Below are positions 62,556-64,000 of a stretch of DNA of 64,000 nt, one piece after another. The stretch is from Theocolax elegans. Taxonomy: Eukaryota > Arthropoda > Insecta > Hymenoptera > Cerocephalidae. Location of the stretch: the NCBI GenBank assembly GCA_026168455.1, contig JANSJX010000017.1, positions 1 to 64,000 of the forward strand, read 5' to 3'. Both the position numbers and the translations under genes were made by a program. Numbering within the stretch: the stretch's first letter is position 1; every line of letters starts with the position of its first letter. The notes beneath the pieces were generated by a model that made no database searches, had not been told where the DNA came from, and saw only the letters and a program-made list of their open reading frames with translations.

Positions 62556-64000
62556 TTGATTGCATCGTTTGCACCTTGATTGCAATAGTTTGCACCTTGA
62601 TAGCATCGTTTTCATATTGATTGCAATCGTTTGCACCTTGATAGCAATCTTTTGCACATTGATTGCAATCGTTTGCACCTTGATAGCATCGTTTTCACAT
62701 TGATAGCAATCGTTTGCACTTTGATTGCAATCGTTTGCACCTTGATTGCAATCGTTTGCACCTTGATTGCAATCGTTTGCACCTTGATAGCAATCGTTTG
62801 CACATTGATTGCAATCGTTTGCACCTTGATTGAAATCCTTTGCACCTTGATAGCATCGTTTTTACATTGATAGCAATCGTTTGCACATTGATTGCAATCG
62901 TTTGCACATTGATTGCAATCGTTTGCACCTTGATTACAATCCTTTGCACCTTGATTGCAATCGTTTGCACCATGATTGCATTTGTTTGCACCTTGATAGC
63001 AATCGTTTGTACATAGATTGCAATCGTTTGCACCTTGATAGCATCGTTTGCACCTTGATTGCAATCGTTTGCACCTTGATTGCAATCGTTTGCTCCATGA
63101 TTGCAATCGTTTGCACCTTGATAGCATCGTTTTCACATTGATAGCAATCGCTTGTACATAGATTGCAATCGTTTGCTCCATGATGGCATCGTTTTTACAT
63201 TGATAGCAATCGTTTGTACATAGATTGCAATCGTTTGCACCTTGATAGCATCGTTTTCACATTGATAGCAATCGTTTGTACATAGATTGCAATTGTTTGC
63301 ACCTTGATTGCAAACGTTTGCACCTTGATAGCATCGTTTTCACATTGATAGCAATCGTTTGCACATTGAATGCAATCGTTTACGCATTGATAGCAAACCT
63401 TTGCACCTTGATTGCAATCTTTTGCACCTTGATTGCAATCGTTGGCACCTTGATTGCAATCGTTTGCACCATGATTGCATTCGTTTGCATCTTGATAGCA
63501 TCGTTTTGACATTGATAGCAATCGTTTGCACCTTGATTGCAATCGTTTGCACATAGATTGCAATCGTTTGCACCTTGATTGCAATCATTTGCACCTTGAT
63601 AGCATCGTTTTCACATTGATAGCAATCGTTTGCACATTGATTGCAATAGTTTGCACCTTGATAGCATCGTTTTCATATTGATTGCAATCGTTTGCACCTT
63701 GATAGCAATCTTTTGCACATTGATTGCAATCGTTTGCACCTTGATAGCATCGTTTTCACATTGATAGCAATCGTTTGCACATTGATTGCAATCGTTTGCA
63801 CCTTGATTGAAATCCTTTGCACCTTGATAGCATCGTTTTTACATTGATAGCAATCGTTTGCAGAATGATTGCAATCGTTTGCACATTGATTGCAATCGTT
63901 TGCACCTTGATTACAATCCTTTGCACCTTGATTGCAATCGTTTGCACCATGATTGCATTTGTTTGCACCTTGATAGCAATCGTTTGTACATAGATTGCAA
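62556..64000. repeat. Long duplication in the 21-bp array, copy 2 (runs off the window)
   Basis: Matches 56,401-57,845 in unit order at an offset of 6,155 and reaches the last base of the window, so its true length is at least 1,445 bp. Confidence 0.9.

Larger units (their letters stand above)
56235..64000. repeat. 21/20-bp satellite array
   Basis: About 375 units by length arithmetic. The main 21-bp unit reads TTGATTGCAATCG followed by TTTGCACC. A 20-bp variant, TGATAGCATCGTTTTCACAT, is one base shorter and recurs at intervals. Other common variants change the end to CACA, TACA, CTCC or CACC followed by ATGA. In the 21-bp consensus five of six frames lack a stop, because 21 is a multiple of three and only one plus-strand frame contains TGA. 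The long open frames seen here on both strands are therefore expected without any gene. I see no similarity to the 102-bp monomer. The array continues past the right end of the window. Confidence 0.96.

Noticed and set aside
56235..64000. CRISPR array
   Set aside because: Units are contiguous, with no unique spacers between repeats, no leader and no cas genes.
1..64000. Telomeric repeats, rRNA or tRNA genes
   Set aside because: No tandem TTAGGG-like or TTTAGGG-like run and no recognisable rRNA or tRNA segment was seen. A lone TAGGGT in the linker is not telomeric.
1..64000. A new gene-based system such as defence, secretion or biosynthesis
   Set aside because: There is no non-repetitive sequence in the window that could encode one; every stretch longer than a few bases belongs to one of the repeat modules.

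Overview
The window is wall-to-wall tandem-repeat (satellite) DNA. I find no protein-coding gene, rRNA, tRNA, CRISPR array or intact transposon that I can support. Sixty-four kilobases of nested satellite with higher-order repeats, and no gene or operon, points to a heterochromatic or array region of a eukaryotic nuclear genome. I cannot name the species; an animal is possible, but nothing seen here proves it.

Layout. (1) Positions 1-53,016: an AT-rich array built from two modules. One is a 102-bp monomer whose only long open frame reads on the minus strand. The other is a 259-bp non-homologous linker that always sits at the same point between two monomers. Block lengths fit 102m + 259n closely. 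The numbers of monomers between successive linkers run roughly 5,4,3,9,1,11,11,11,2,11,2,2,2,23, then (2,2,11,2,10) three times, then 10,2,10, then 2,2,12,2,2,4,2,2,12,2,2,8, followed by a less regular stretch and a final (7,3,12,2)(7,3,9,2)(9...) series. (2) Positions 53,017-56,234: the same monomer family in inverted orientation, with one diverged inverted linker at about 55,558-55,815. (3) Positions 56,235-64,000: an unrelated satellite with a 21-bp unit and a 20-bp variant, itself organised into ~510-bp, ~1,369-bp and >=1,445-bp higher-order copies and studded with perfect double palindromes.

Many long open frames exist, but they follow from unit lengths divisible by three (102 and 21). 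In the 102-bp family the common variants are nearly all amino-acid changing, and in-frame stop variants have been amplified along with everything else. I therefore annotate no CDS. The interest of the window lies in its array architecture: quantised gains and losses of whole modules, linker-adjacent monomer types, an orientation switch, a sharp satellite-to-satellite junction and regularly spaced potential hairpins. Single-base indels cluster at 1-4,150 and around 40,900-45,000, so part of the apparent divergence may be assembly or polishing error.
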